Positions 14,920 to 22,416 of a stretch of 24,741 bases of DNA are shown here, in pieces. The notes beneath the pieces were generated by a model that saw nothing but the letters and a program-made list of their open reading frames with translations, made no database searches and was not told where the DNA came from. Positions within the stretch are counted from its first letter, which is position 1. Each line of letters opens with the position of its first letter. The DNA comes from DATEJJ01 sp039649115 (lineage in GTDB: Bacteria > Actinomycetota > Actinomycetes > Mycobacteriales > Micromonosporaceae), in the NCBI GenBank assembly GCA_039649115.1, contig JBBWZQ010000354.1, positions 1 to 24,741 of the forward strand, given 5' to 3'. A program made the position numbers and the translations under genes.

Positions 14920-15318
14920 GTGTGGTGGGACATCGCGATCGGTCTGGGCGTCGCCGTGCTGGCCAGCTGGCTCGCGCTCGTGGTGGCCCTGGTGATCGTG
15001 CGACCCAGGGGCCCGCTGTTGCGGGAGGCGGTGCGCATCCTGCCGGACACGCTGCGGCTGCTGCGCCGGCTGGCCGCCGACCGCAGCCTGCCGCGCGGCG
15101 TGCGGATCCGGCTCAGCCTCCTGCTGGTGTACCTCGCCCTGCCGATCGACATCATCCCGGACTTCATCCCGGTGCTGGGGTACGCGGACGACGCGGTCAT
15201 CGCCGTCGCGGTGCTGCGCGGCGTGGTGCGCCGGGCCGGGCTGCCGGTGGTACGCCGGCACTGGCCCGGTACGGACGACGGGTTCGCGGCGCTGTGCCGG
15301 CTCACCGGCATCGCATAG
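14920..15318 (+). CDS. DUF1232 (YkvA-like) membrane protein
   Basis: 132-aa protein with an N-terminal hydrophobic helix (about residues 4-27) and the DUF1232 signature ALPIDIIPDFIPVLGYADDA. The DUF1232 segment follows an amphipathic, Arg-rich stretch (PRGPLLREAVRILPDTLRLL). The function of the family is not known; it is commonly found as a small membrane protein in bacteria. GTG 14920 is selected as the most plausible in-frame start, with a TACCGT element 7 bases before it and no ribosome-binding site. Its stop codon TAG forms part of the TAGGCT element of the next gene. Confidence 0.8.
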   Translation: MWWDIAIGLGVAVLASWLALVVALVIVRPRGPLLREAVRILPDTLRLLRRLAADRSLPRGVRIRLSLLLVYLALPIDIIPDFIPVLGYADDAVIAVAVLRGVVRRAGLPVVRRHWPGTDDGFAALCRLTGIA

Positions 15319-15321
15319 GCT
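15316..15321 (+). promoter_or_regulatory. -10 element (TAGGCT) for leaderless SDR gene
   Basis: TAGGCT is 7 bases before ATG 15329. No Shine-Dalgarno sequence separates them, and the element overlaps the TAG stop of the DUF1232 gene. The same hexamer at the same kind of spacing precedes 21979 and, on the other strand, 23466. Confidence 0.5.
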
Positions 15322-15328
15322 CCGGTGT

Positions 15329-16081
15329 ATGGCCGGCAACGGGGTGCTGAGCGGCAAGTCAGCGGTGGTGACCGGCGGGTCGCGGGGCATCGGCCGGGCG
15401 ATCGTGGAGCGGTTGGCGCGCGACGGCGCCCGGGTGGTTTTCGGGTACCTGCGCGACGAGGCGGCCGCCGCGGAGGTCGAACGGGCGGTCGCGGAGGCCG
15501 GCGGCGCGGCTCACGCGGCGCGGGCCGACCTCGCCGAGCCCGGTGCCGTCCAGCGGCTGTTCAAGCAGGCCGACGAGCACCTCGACGGGCTGGACATCCT
15601 CGTCAACAACGCGGCCGCCGCGTTCACGCCGATCGCCCTCGTCGACCTGACGGAGGACGAGTACGACCGGGTGATGGCCGTGAACGCGAAGGCGGTCTTC
15701 CTCACGATGCGGCACGCCGCCCGGCACATGGGCGACGGCGGCCGGATCATCAACCTCTCCACGCTCAACACCGTGGTGGCCGCCCCGGGCGGTACCGCGT
15801 ACGTGGGGAGCAAGGGTGCGGTGGAGCAGTTCACCGCGGTGGCCGCCCGGGAACTCGGCGCGCGGGGCATCACGGTCAACTCGGTGCTGCCCGGTGCCAC
15901 CGACACCGAACTGCTGCGCTCGACCAACTCGCCCGAAGGGTTGGCGATGGCGGTGGCCATGACGCCGCTGGGCCGGCTCGGCCAGCCGGCCGACATCGCG
16001 GACGTGGTCGCCTTCCTGGCCGGGCCCGACGCCCGGTGGCTGACCGGGCAGAGCCTGCAGGCGGCCGGTGGGATCCGGTAG
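15329..16081 (+). CDS. SDR family oxidoreductase
   Basis: Classical short-chain dehydrogenase/reductase, 250 aa. Cofactor motif TGGSRGIG is at residues 15-22, NNAAA in the mid-region, the catalytic Ser in INLSTLNT, and the Y-x-x-x-K pair in AYVGSK; the C-terminal QSLQAAGGIR resembles the usual QxxxDGG end with Ala for Asp. The FGYLRD segment after strand 2 lacks an acidic residue at the NAD position, so NADP use is likely. Substrate unknown; 3-oxoacyl-ACP reductase-like. ATG 15329 appears leaderless, with TAGGCT seven bases upstream. Confidence 0.9.
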   Translation: MAGNGVLSGKSAVVTGGSRGIGRAIVERLARDGARVVFGYLRDEAAAAEVERAVAEAGGAAHAARADLAEPGAVQRLFKQADEHLDGLDILVNNAAAAFTPIALVDLTEDEYDRVMAVNAKAVFLTMRHAARHMGDGGRIINLSTLNTVVAAPGGTAYVGSKGAVEQFTAVAARELGARGITVNSVLPGATDTELLRSTNSPEGLAMAVAMTPLGRLGQPADIADVVAFLAGPDARWLTGQSLQAAGGIR

Positions 16082-16163
16082 CCGGGCAACCCTGCCGGGG
16101 GCCTGGGGAGTCTGACCAACGGGGTGCCGCACGGGCGCTCCGACGACGGTACCCGGGGGACAT

Positions 16164-17063
16164 ATGAATTTCGATCTTTCTCGGCGGGGTGTCCTGGCCG
16201 GTACGGTGGCCGCGGCGTTGAGTGTCGTGCCGGCGGCGTCCGCCGCCGCGGCGTCGCCGCGCAGCGACGCCCGCGCGCGGCTGCGGGATCTGGAGACCTC
16301 CTACGACGGGCGTATCGGCGCGTTCGCGCTCGACACGGCCACCGGCGCCACGGTCACCTACCGGGCGCACGAGCGGTTCCCGCTGCTGTCCACGTTCAAG
16401 GCGCTGGCCGCCGCGGCGATCCTGCGCAAGGCCCGGCGGTGCGACCCAGGCCTGCTCGACCGGCTGATCCGGTGGACGGCCGCGGACATCCTGCCCAACT
16501 CGCCGATCACCGCCCAGCACGTGGACACCGGGCTGACCGTCGCGCAGCTGTGCGAGGCGGCCATCACGGTGAGCGACAACACCGCCGGAAACATGCTGCT
16601 CCGGCAGCTCGGCGGGCCGCCGGGGGTGACCCGGTTCGCCGGCGAGCTCGGTGACCCCGTCACCCGGCTGGACCGCACCGAGACAGACCTGAACATCTGG
16701 AGCCCCGGCCAGTTGAGCGACACCACGGCGCCGGCGGCGGTCGGCCGGGATCTCGCCGCGGTCACCGTCGGCCGCGCGCTCGTGGCCGAGGACCAGGCGC
16801 GGCTGATCGGCTGGCTGCGGGGCAACCTCACCGGCGGCGCGCGCATCCGCGCCGGGCTCCCGCCGACGTGGACGGTCGGGGACAAGACGGGCTCGGGTCC
16901 GACGTACGGGTCGGCCAACGACATCGCGATCGCCTGGCCGCCCTCGGCCGCGCCGCTGATCCTGGCCGTGTACACCAACCGCAACGCCGCCGACGCCGCC
17001 TTCGACAACCACGTCATAGCGACGACCGCGACGATCCTGGCGCAGGCGCTCGGCAAGCTCTGA
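16164..17063 (+). CDS. bla: Class A beta-lactamase with Tat signal
   Basis: 299-aa serine beta-lactamase that hydrolyses beta-lactam rings in the extracytoplasmic space. Active-site motifs are complete: S76-T-F-K79 (SxxK), S137-D-N139, E173-T-D-L-N177 (the omega-loop ExxLN with the deacylating Glu), and K241-T-G243. The N-terminus LSRRGVLAGTVAAALSVVPA carries a twin-arginine motif and hydrophobic core, ending around AAAS near residue 31. ATG 16164 follows a GGGGGA. No linked regulator such as BlaR/BlaI is in the window. Family and motifs are certain; the spectrum cannot be read from sequence. Confidence 0.95.
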   Translation: MNFDLSRRGVLAGTVAAALSVVPAASAAAASPRSDARARLRDLETSYDGRIGAFALDTATGATVTYRAHERFPLLSTFKALAAAAILRKARRCDPGLLDRLIRWTAADILPNSPITAQHVDTGLTVAQLCEAAITVSDNTAGNMLLRQLGGPPGVTRFAGELGDPVTRLDRTETDLNIWSPGQLSDTTAPAAVGRDLAAVTVGRALVAEDQARLIGWLRGNLTGGARIRAGLPPTWTVGDKTGSGPTYGSANDIAIAWPPSAAPLILAVYTNRNAADAAFDNHVIATTATILAQALGKL

Positions 17064-17079
17064 CCAGCGCGCGGCGGGC

Positions 17080-17508
17080 TCACGCCCGGGTCCGGGACGG
17101 GCGGTGCCGGTCCAGGATGATCAGGTCGGGGTCGGCGGTGTCCTGGATCAGCTGGATCTGGTGGAGGCTGTCCGGGGTGAGCAGCGGCGAGAGGCGGCGC
17201 AGCAGGATGCCCTCGCGCAGCGCCCACGGGCAGACCTCGATCGCCGGCAGGTCGAGGACCTTCATCGCGGTCTCGGCGACGACGGCCCCCGCCAGGATCT
17301 GCCGGGCCCGTGCCGGGTTGACGCCGGGCAGGTCCGCGCGCTGCCGGACGGTCATGGCGACCAGCCGGGGTACCCAGCGGCCGAGGTCGCGGCGGCGCAG
17401 CACGCGTCGCTGGTACGGCGGCCCGCCGGTCGTGGTGCCGGCGAGCCGGGCCAGCTGCTTGAAGGTCTTCGAGGCCAGTACCCGGCGCCGGTCCTCGTAC
17501 CCATTGCG
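17080..17508 (-). pseudogene. Truncated Ppx/GppA phosphatase remnant (C-terminal part only)
   Basis: Reading the minus strand, the frame ending at 17080 contains ASKTFKQLARLAG, then RRDLGRWVPRLVAMT, GVNPARARQILAGAVVAETAM and VCPWALREGILLRRL. This is the conserved C-terminal half of actinobacterial exopolyphosphatase/guanosine pentaphosphatase proteins. The N-terminal ~170 residues, including the phosphate-binding half of the ASKHA fold, are absent. The open frame runs up to a stop at 17557-17559 without a credible start codon near the start of homology. A GTG at 17403 could start a 107-aa peptide but would split the conserved region. It is convergent with the beta-lactamase (16 bases). The exact 5' breakpoint is approximate. 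Confidence 0.75.
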
Positions 17509-17651
17509 GCGTGCTGTCGACGGATGCCCGTCCCTGCCGTTCCTCTTCGGGCCTGGTCAGGTAGGTGTCGAGCCACTTTTCCGGGCGGTGCGCTGGTGGC
17601 TGAGCCGACCTTCGGCCGGACGCGGCGCGGCCGGCTGTCGGTGCCGGGGTC

Positions 17652-17657
17652 GATAAT
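17652..17657 (+). promoter_or_regulatory. -10 element (GATAAT) for GH16 gene
   Basis: GATAAT lies 6 bases before ATG 17664 with no Shine-Dalgarno between, consistent with a leaderless mRNA. The region 17557-17663 has no other recognisable feature. Confidence 0.45.
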
Positions 17658-17663
17658 GCGCTC

Positions 17664-18431
17664 ATGAGCCTCGCCTTCGAGGACCACTTCGACGGGCCGA
17701 CCCTGGATCCCGAGGTCTGGCTGCCGCACTACCTGCCCGCCTGGAGCTCCCGCGCGGCCACCGCCGCGACTTACGAGATCCGCGACTCCTGCCTGCGGTT
17801 GTCCATCCCGCCCGAGCAGCCGGTCTGGTTGGCCGGCGAACACACGCCGCCGTTGCGCGTGTCCGGAGTCCAGTCCGGCAACTTCTCCGGACCGGTCGGC
17901 AGCACCATCGGCCAGCAGCCTTGGCGCGACGGCGCCACGGTGCGCGAACAGCAGGAGACGCTGTGGGGCTGGACACCCCGGCAGGGCCACTTCGAGATGC
18001 GCGCCCGCGGCGTGGTCACCGCGCGCTCGATGGTCGCGTGGTGGCTGGTCGGGCTCGAAGACGCGCCGGACCGCTGCGCGGAGATCTGCGTGGCCGAGAT
18101 GTTCGGCGATGCCGTCGAGCCAGGCACGTCGGCCGGCGTCGGCATGGGGCTGCATCCGTTCCGTGATCCGGCGGTCACCGAGGACTTCGAGGTCGTACGG
18201 CTGCCGATCGACATCGCGGAGTTCCACACCTACGCGGTGGACCGGACGCCGGAGCGTGTCGACTTCCTCGTCGACGGCGAGCTGGTCCGCAGTTGCGCGG
18301 GTCCGCCCGCGTACCCGATGCAGATGATGATCGCGGTCTTCGACTTCCCCGATCGCTCGACAGGGCACGACGCCGATGCCGTCCCCGAGCTGGTCGTCGA
18401 CTACATCCGCGGCTGTGCCGGGCGTGACTAG
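17664..18431 (+). CDS. Glycoside hydrolase family 16-like (concanavalin A-like fold) protein
   Basis: 255-aa protein with the overall layout of GH16 beta-jellyroll enzymes: an opening EDHFDGPTLDPEVW (6-19), the GHFEMRARG strand (108-116), then the catalytic-strand position AEICVAEMFGD. The usual GH16 signature is E-x-D-x(-x)-E; here E140 and E145 are kept but the middle Asp is Cys142. A closing HTYAVDRTPERVDFLVDGELV segment also fits the family. No signal peptide is visible, which is odd for a polysaccharide hydrolase. It may be a non-catalytic or altered GH16 relative. The stop codon lies in a tandem repeat. Confidence 0.8.
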   Translation: MSLAFEDHFDGPTLDPEVWLPHYLPAWSSRAATAATYEIRDSCLRLSIPPEQPVWLAGEHTPPLRVSGVQSGNFSGPVGSTIGQQPWRDGATVREQQETLWGWTPRQGHFEMRARGVVTARSMVAWWLVGLEDAPDRCAEICVAEMFGDAVEPGTSAGVGMGLHPFRDPAVTEDFEVVRLPIDIAEFHTYAVDRTPERVDFLVDGELVRSCAGPPAYPMQMMIAVFDFPDRSTGHDADAVPELVVDYIRGCAGRD

Positions 18432-18468
18432 CTGTGCCGGGCGTGACTGGCTGTGCCGGGCGTGACTA
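18412..18468. repeat. 19-bp tandem repeat, three copies, across two convergent stop codons
   Basis: Three consecutive copies (18412-18430, 18431-18449, 18450-18468) of GCTGTGCCGGGCGTGACTA, identical except for a final G in copy 2. Copy 1 encodes the last residues of the GH16 protein, with its TAG at 18429-18431. Copy 3 contains the TAG of the LAL gene on the other strand (18468-18466). It looks like a recent slippage duplication at a convergent 3' junction. Confidence 0.9.
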
Positions 18469-21351
18469 GAGGAGGCCGAGGCGGCGGGCGACCGTGGCCG
18501 CCTCCATCCGGTTGGTGACGGTCAGCTTCGCGATGATCCGGGACACGTGCACGCTCGCCGTCTTCGGCGAGATGTAGAGCTCGTCGGCGATGCGCCGGTT
18601 GCTGTACCCCTCGGCGACCAGCCGCAGCACCTCGCGCTCCCGGTCGGTCAGGACGTGCTCCTCGGGCGGGTTGAGCGCGCCGCCCATCCGTACCCCGATC
18701 CGGCGGGCCAGCGTGGCCACCTCGTCAACCAGCGGTCGGGCATCGAGCTCCGCGGCGCCGGCGCCGGCCTCCTCGAGCGCGGCCGCGGCCATGCTCCGGT
18801 CACCGGCCGCCGCGGCGGCGCCGGCCAGCGACAGCAGCGCGCGGGCCAGGGGGTACGGCTGCCCGTCGGCGCGCCAGGCGGCGACCGCCTCCTGCCACGC
18901 CGGTACCGCGTCCGCCGGCTCCGCGCCCAGTTGCGCGCGCACCTGCGCCGCCTGCGCTCGCTGCGCGGGCTGGTGTACCCCGATCCCGCCGGCCACGGCC
19001 AGCACGTCGGCCGGCGACGGTCCGATGCCCGCGACCGCTGCCCGGGCCACCTCGGCCAGCAGCGGCCACGCGTAGCGCGGATTGTCGGCCAGTGTCGGAT
19101 CGTCCAGTGCCTCCCGCACGGCGCGGCCCGCCGCGGCCGGGTCGCCCGCCGCCAGCGTGGCCTGGATGCCCAACTGGTGCAGCGGCAGGCGCATCTGCGG
19201 ATCGAGGTAAGCCCGGCTGGAGAAGCTCAACGCCCGGCTGACCAGTTCGTCGGCCCCCGGCTGGCCGCGGGTCAGCCGCAACTGCGCGCGGATCTGCAGC
19301 CAGTGCAGCCCGAGCGTGCCAGGCGGGTCGAGGCGGGCGGTCTGCGCGCACAGCGCGTCCGCCTCGTCCCACCGGCCGAGGGCCACGAGCGCCTCGGCCC
19401 GGTTGGAGAACAGGAACGCGCCGGTGGAGCGGCTGATGCCGAGCCGCTGCGCCTCGGCCACACCGTCGGCGGCAGCGCGGACCGAGCCGGCGTAGTCGCC
19501 GATCTCGAACAGCGTGTCGGACATGTTGACCATGGCGATCACGAAGTGGTGCGCGTCACCGGTGGACCGGGCCAGCTCGGCGGCCTCGCGCAGTTGCGGC
19601 AGGCCGGCATCCGCGGACTGATCCCGCCGGCAGGTCCGGTTCAGCGCGAGGATCGACGCCGTCTTCGCCGCCGCGTCGCCCACCCGCTCGGCGGCCTGCG
19701 CCGCCTCCTCGGCGATCCGCGCGCCTTCGACCCGGTCGTACTTGGCGATGTGGTTGGCGAGCTCGGCCACCAGCTCGATCCGGCCCACCTCCTCCGGCGC
19801 CCGGCTGGCCAGTTCGTATGCCTCGCGCGAGTCCGCGCTCCCGTCGCTCTTGCCGAGATTGCGCAGCAGCTTCGCCCGCTGGTGCAACAACTGCGCGGCG
19901 CGCAGCAGCTCGCCGGTGCGGTCGACCTCCTCCAGGGCGACCCTGACCAGGGTCAGCGCCCGCATGAAGTCGCCGGCGGTGACCGTGGCGGCCAGCGTCT
20001 GTTCGAGCAGCGCGAGATGGCTCATGTCCAGCAACTCGATGGCGTCCGGTACCTGCTCCCACAGCTTGAGCGCGCGCTCCAGCAGCCGGCTCTTCTCGGC
20101 GTACGCGTACCGCTGGCCGGCCGCCTCGGCGGCCCGCCGCGCGGCGGTCAGCGCCCGGGGCAGGTCACCGGCCGCGTACCAGTGGTGCGCCAGCTCGGCC
20201 GGGGCGTCCCCCGCCGGTACCAGCTGGGGTCTCGCCTCGATCGCGTGGGCGTAGCTCGCGTGCAGCCGGGCGTGTTCGCCGGGCAGGAGGTCGTCGTGGA
20301 CCGCCTCACGGACCAGCGCGTGGCGGAACTCGTACCCGCCGTCCGGGCCAGCGACGAGCATCTGGGCGGCGACCGCACCGCGCAGCGCGTTCTCCAGCTC
20401 CCCGTGCGGCAGCTCGGCGACCTCGGCCAGCAGCTCGTGCCCGATGCGGGAGCCACCCGCGGCCGCGATGCGCAGCACCCGCTGCGCCGGCTCGGGCAGC
20501 GAATCGACCCGGGCCAGCAACAGGTCGCGCAGGGTGTCCGACATGTCGAGGGTGCCGCTCGTGTCACCGGAGGCGACCAGCTCCTCGGTGAAGAACGGGT
20601 TGCCCTGTGCCCGGCCGTGGATCTCGTCCACCAGCCTCGGGGGCTGTTCACCGCCGAACAGCTGGGCCAGGATCTCGCCGGTACCGTCGCGGTCCAGGCG
20701 GTCGAGCTCCACCCGCTGCACGTCCCGTACCCGGTCCAGTTCGGCGAGGAAGGGGCGCAGCGGGTGCCCGCGGTGCAGCTCATCCGACCGGTACGTGGAC
20801 AGCAGCAGGGTACGGGCGGTGCGCGCGGAGCGGACCAGGAACGCGATCAGGTCGCGGGTCGAGCGGTCGGCCCAGTGCAGGTCCTCGATGACGAAGACCA
20901 GCGGGCGGTCCGCGGCCAGCCGCGTGAACAAGCCGGCAACCAGCTCGAACAGCGAGCCGCGCTGCGCGTCGACCACGGCTTCCGGCCCGACCGGACCGAG
21001 CTCGGGCAGCAGCCGGGCGAACTCCTGCTCGTGCCCGGCGAACGCGGCCGGACCGGCGCGGCGCAGCAGGTCGCGCAGTGCGGCGGCGAACGGGGCGAAG
21101 GGCGGCCCCTCCTCACCGAGTTCCAGACACTGGCCGGTCAGCACCTGCGCGCCTTCCGCCTTGGCGTACCCGATGAACTCCTCCACCAGCCGGGTCTTGC
21201 CGACGCCGGCCTCGCCACCCACCAGCATCGCCGCCGGCTCGCCGGCGCGAGCGCGCTTGAGCTCGTCGCGCAGCGCGGCGAACTCGGCTTCGCGACCGAC
21301 GAGCCGGGTGCCAGTGGGACGGATGCTCACGGAATCGAGCATGACACGCAT
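18466..21351 (-). CDS. LAL-family LuxR transcriptional regulator (large ATP-binding)
   Basis: About 961-aa regulator. The N-terminus carries LVGREAEFAAL then a Walker A motif (GGEAGVGKTRL) and Walker B (LVFVIEDLHWAD) of an AAA/STAND ATPase. The middle ~500 residues are Ala/Leu-rich helical repeats of TPR type. The C-terminus is a LuxR HTH (LTDREREVLRLVAEGYSNRR, then ISPKTASVHVSRIIAKL). LAL proteins are signal-integrating activators, often of secondary metabolism or sugar use. ATG 21351 begins 8 bases after the stop of a small upstream gene; ATG 21342 is an equally plausible start. The target genes are not evident here. The 3' end overlaps the tandem repeat. Confidence 0.92.
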   Translation of the reverse strand: MRVMLDSVSIRPTGTRLVGREAEFAALRDELKRARAGEPAAMLVGGEAGVGKTRLVEEFIGYAKAEGAQVLTGQCLELGEEGPPFAPFAAALRDLLRRAGPAAFAGHEQEFARLLPELGPVGPEAVVDAQRGSLFELVAGLFTRLAADRPLVFVIEDLHWADRSTRDLIAFLVRSARTARTLLLSTYRSDELHRGHPLRPFLAELDRVRDVQRVELDRLDRDGTGEILAQLFGGEQPPRLVDEIHGRAQGNPFFTEELVASGDTSGTLDMSDTLRDLLLARVDSLPEPAQRVLRIAAAGGSRIGHELLAEVAELPHGELENALRGAVAAQMLVAGPDGGYEFRHALVREAVHDDLLPGEHARLHASYAHAIEARPQLVPAGDAPAELAHHWYAAGDLPRALTAARRAAEAAGQRYAYAEKSRLLERALKLWEQVPDAIELLDMSHLALLEQTLAATVTAGDFMRALTLVRVALEEVDRTGELLRAAQLLHQRAKLLRNLGKSDGSADSREAYELASRAPEEVGRIELVAELANHIAKYDRVEGARIAEEAAQAAERVGDAAAKTASILALNRTCRRDQSADAGLPQLREAAELARSTGDAHHFVIAMVNMSDTLFEIGDYAGSVRAAADGVAEAQRLGISRSTGAFLFSNRAEALVALGRWDEADALCAQTARLDPPGTLGLHWLQIRAQLRLTRGQPGADELVSRALSFSSRAYLDPQMRLPLHQLGIQATLAAGDPAAAGRAVREALDDPTLADNPRYAWPLLAEVARAAVAGIGPSPADVLAVAGGIGVHQPAQRAQAAQVRAQLGAEPADAVPAWQEAVAAWRADGQPYPLARALLSLAGAAAAAGDRSMAAAALEEAGAGAAELDARPLVDEVATLARRIGVRMGGALNPPEEHVLTDREREVLRLVAEGYSNRRIADELYISPKTASVHVSRIIAKLTVTNRMEAATVARRLGLL

Positions 21352-21359
21352 GCCCCGGT

Positions 21360-21536
21360 TCACGGGATGGCCGGAGCCCGCAGCCGCCGGCGTGGCAGCG
21401 GCCACCTGGACCGGCCCGGTGTCCGGTCGGCGCCGCGCACCCGGCGGGCGAGCGCGTGCGCGGCGGCCTCCTCGCGCAGCCGCCTGCCGCGCTGGTCATG
21501 CAGGTACAGGGTCAGGTACGGATCGGTGGTCAACAC
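21360..21536 (-). CDS. Small Arg/Ala-rich protein (58 aa) coupled to LAL regulator
   Basis: A short gene beginning with GTG 21536, preceded by a perfect AGGAGG six bases upstream, one of the best ribosome-binding sites in the window. The protein starts MLTTDPYLTLYLHDQRG, continues with a helical RRLREEAAAHALARRVRG stretch and ends in a basic, Pro-rich tail. I do not recognise the family. The stop is 8 bases from the LAL start, so the two are probably cotranscribed and translationally coupled. It could be a small regulator or partner of the LAL protein, or only a leader that couples translation. Confidence 0.7.
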   Translation of the reverse strand: MLTTDPYLTLYLHDQRGRRLREEAAAHALARRVRGADRTPGRSRWPLPRRRLRAPAIP

Positions 21537-21638
21537 GGGTGGCCTCCTGAGCGCCGACGTTGTTCGCTGATGTCGACTCTTCGCCCGAAGGCACCCGTGG
21601 CACATGCGGCGACTGCCTGATCTTCGCTCGCCCAGCGG

Positions 21639-21685
21639 ACCTTACGGCTGCCATGTCAGGCCCGCAGCGGCCGTAAGGTACTTAC
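21639..21685. promoter_or_regulatory. Cluster of three CTTACG-type half-sites (possible operator)
   Basis: ACCTTACGGC (21639-21648) is the exact inverted repeat of GCCGTAAGGT (21670-21679), and a further palindrome GTAAG-GTA-CTTAC occupies 21673-21685. Together they make three CTTAC/GTAAG half-sites. The site lies between the small gene/LAL operon (-) and the S4 gene (+) and looks like a regulator-binding array or a stem-loop of about 41 bases. The rest of 21537-21739 shows nothing clear. Confidence 0.5.
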
Positions 21686-21739
21686 GCGGCGGTGAAGGTG
21701 CCACGTGGTCCAGGGCGCCGGCTGCGACATGATGTCCCC

Positions 21740-21946
21740 ATGTATGAGGTCACGATCGCAACCGACGGAATCCGGCTGGGCCAGTTCCTCAAGCTCGCCG
21801 ACATGGTGGACGTCGGCTCGGACGTCAAATCCCTGTTGGCGGAGGGCGAGGTACGAGTCAACGGGGCGCGGGAGGTGCGCCGCGGTCGACAACTCGTCCG
21901 CGGTGACGTGGTCACCGTTGGCGACATTGACCTGCGAGTACGGTGA
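21740..21946 (+). CDS. S4-domain RNA-binding protein (YbcJ/YaaA-like)
   Basis: 68-aa single S4 domain. The alpha-L motif LGQFLKLADMVDVGSDVKSL is followed by LAEGEVRVNGAREVRRGRQL and GDVVTVGD, the characteristic S4 RNA-binding layout found at the end of small ribosome-linked proteins. It should bind structured RNA. ATG 21740 begins the fold; CATGAT lies six bases upstream and no Shine-Dalgarno is present, so a leaderless start is possible. The next gene starts 32 bases downstream with its own -10-like element. Confidence 0.85.
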   Translation: MYEVTIATDGIRLGQFLKLADMVDVGSDVKSLLAEGEVRVNGAREVRRGRQLVRGDVVTVGDIDLRVR

Positions 21947-21966
21947 GGCGCCCGCGTCAGGGTCGA

Positions 21967-21972
21967 TAGGCT
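21967..21972 (+). promoter_or_regulatory. -10 element (TAGGCT) for PPOX-class gene
   Basis: TAGGCT lies six bases before ATG 21979 with no ribosome-binding site between, the same arrangement as upstream of the SDR and LacI-type genes. No -35 is obvious. Confidence 0.5.
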
Positions 21973-21978
21973 GGACCG

Positions 21979-22359
21979 ATGACCGTCGTTGACGAGATCG
22001 GCCGCAGCAGGTACATCAGCCTCACCACCTACCGCAAGGACGGCACCGCGGTCGCCACGCCGGTCTGGCACGTGGTGAAGAATGGCGAACTGTTCATCGT
22101 GTCCGACGCGCAAGCGTGGAAGGTCAAGCGGATCCGCAGAAACAGCCGGGTCGTGGTCACCGTCTGCGGTCTCCGTGGCAGGATCGCGCCGGGTGCGCCG
22201 ACCGCTCAGGGCACAGCGCGACTGCTCGACGAGGCGGGTACGGACACCGGACGGACGTTGCTGGCCCGGAAGTACGTCATGTCCCGGGCGGGCAACTGGT
22301 TCGCCAAGATCCTGCATCTGCGGCGCCGCCCGTTGATCGGGATTGTCGTGACGTTCTGA
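21979..22359 (+). CDS. PPOX-class (F420/FMN split-barrel) oxidoreductase
   Basis: 126-aa split beta-barrel protein of the pyridoxamine-5'-phosphate-oxidase-like class. The opening RYISLTTYRKDGTAVATPVWHVVKNGELFIVSDAQAWKVKRI contains the typical T-x-R-x-DG strand and the W-K-x-K-R-I cofactor-phosphate segment. The middle VVVTVCGLRGRI and the C-terminal segment RKYVMSRAGNWF also fit. In actinomycetes many of this class use F420; flavin use cannot be excluded. ATG 21979 appears leaderless. Substrate unknown. Confidence 0.85.
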   Translation: MTVVDEIGRSRYISLTTYRKDGTAVATPVWHVVKNGELFIVSDAQAWKVKRIRRNSRVVVTVCGLRGRIAPGAPTAQGTARLLDEAGTDTGRTLLARKYVMSRAGNWFAKILHLRRRPLIGIVVTF

Positions 22360-22416
22360 GACGCTCTACGACCGCCCTCCTGACCGGCGACTCAGGGGCT
22401 GTGCACCGCCCGGTCG

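Noticed and set aside
17519..17590. Minus-strand segment reading EKWLDTYLTRPEEERQGR near the Ppx remnant
   Set aside because: It looks protein-like but is in a different frame from the Ppx remnant, lacks a start and conserved continuation, and is too short to assign; it could be a fragment of another decayed gene.
17104..17667. 187-codon plus-strand frame over the Ppx remnant
   Set aside because: Antisense shadow; the conserved Ppx/GppA C-terminal motifs are on the minus strand.
18547..21570. 1007-codon open frame on the plus strand opposite the LAL gene
   Set aside because: The composition is Arg/Gly/Gln/Val-rich with no recognisable domain. It is the GC-rich shadow of the LAL coding frame, which has full Walker and HTH motifs.
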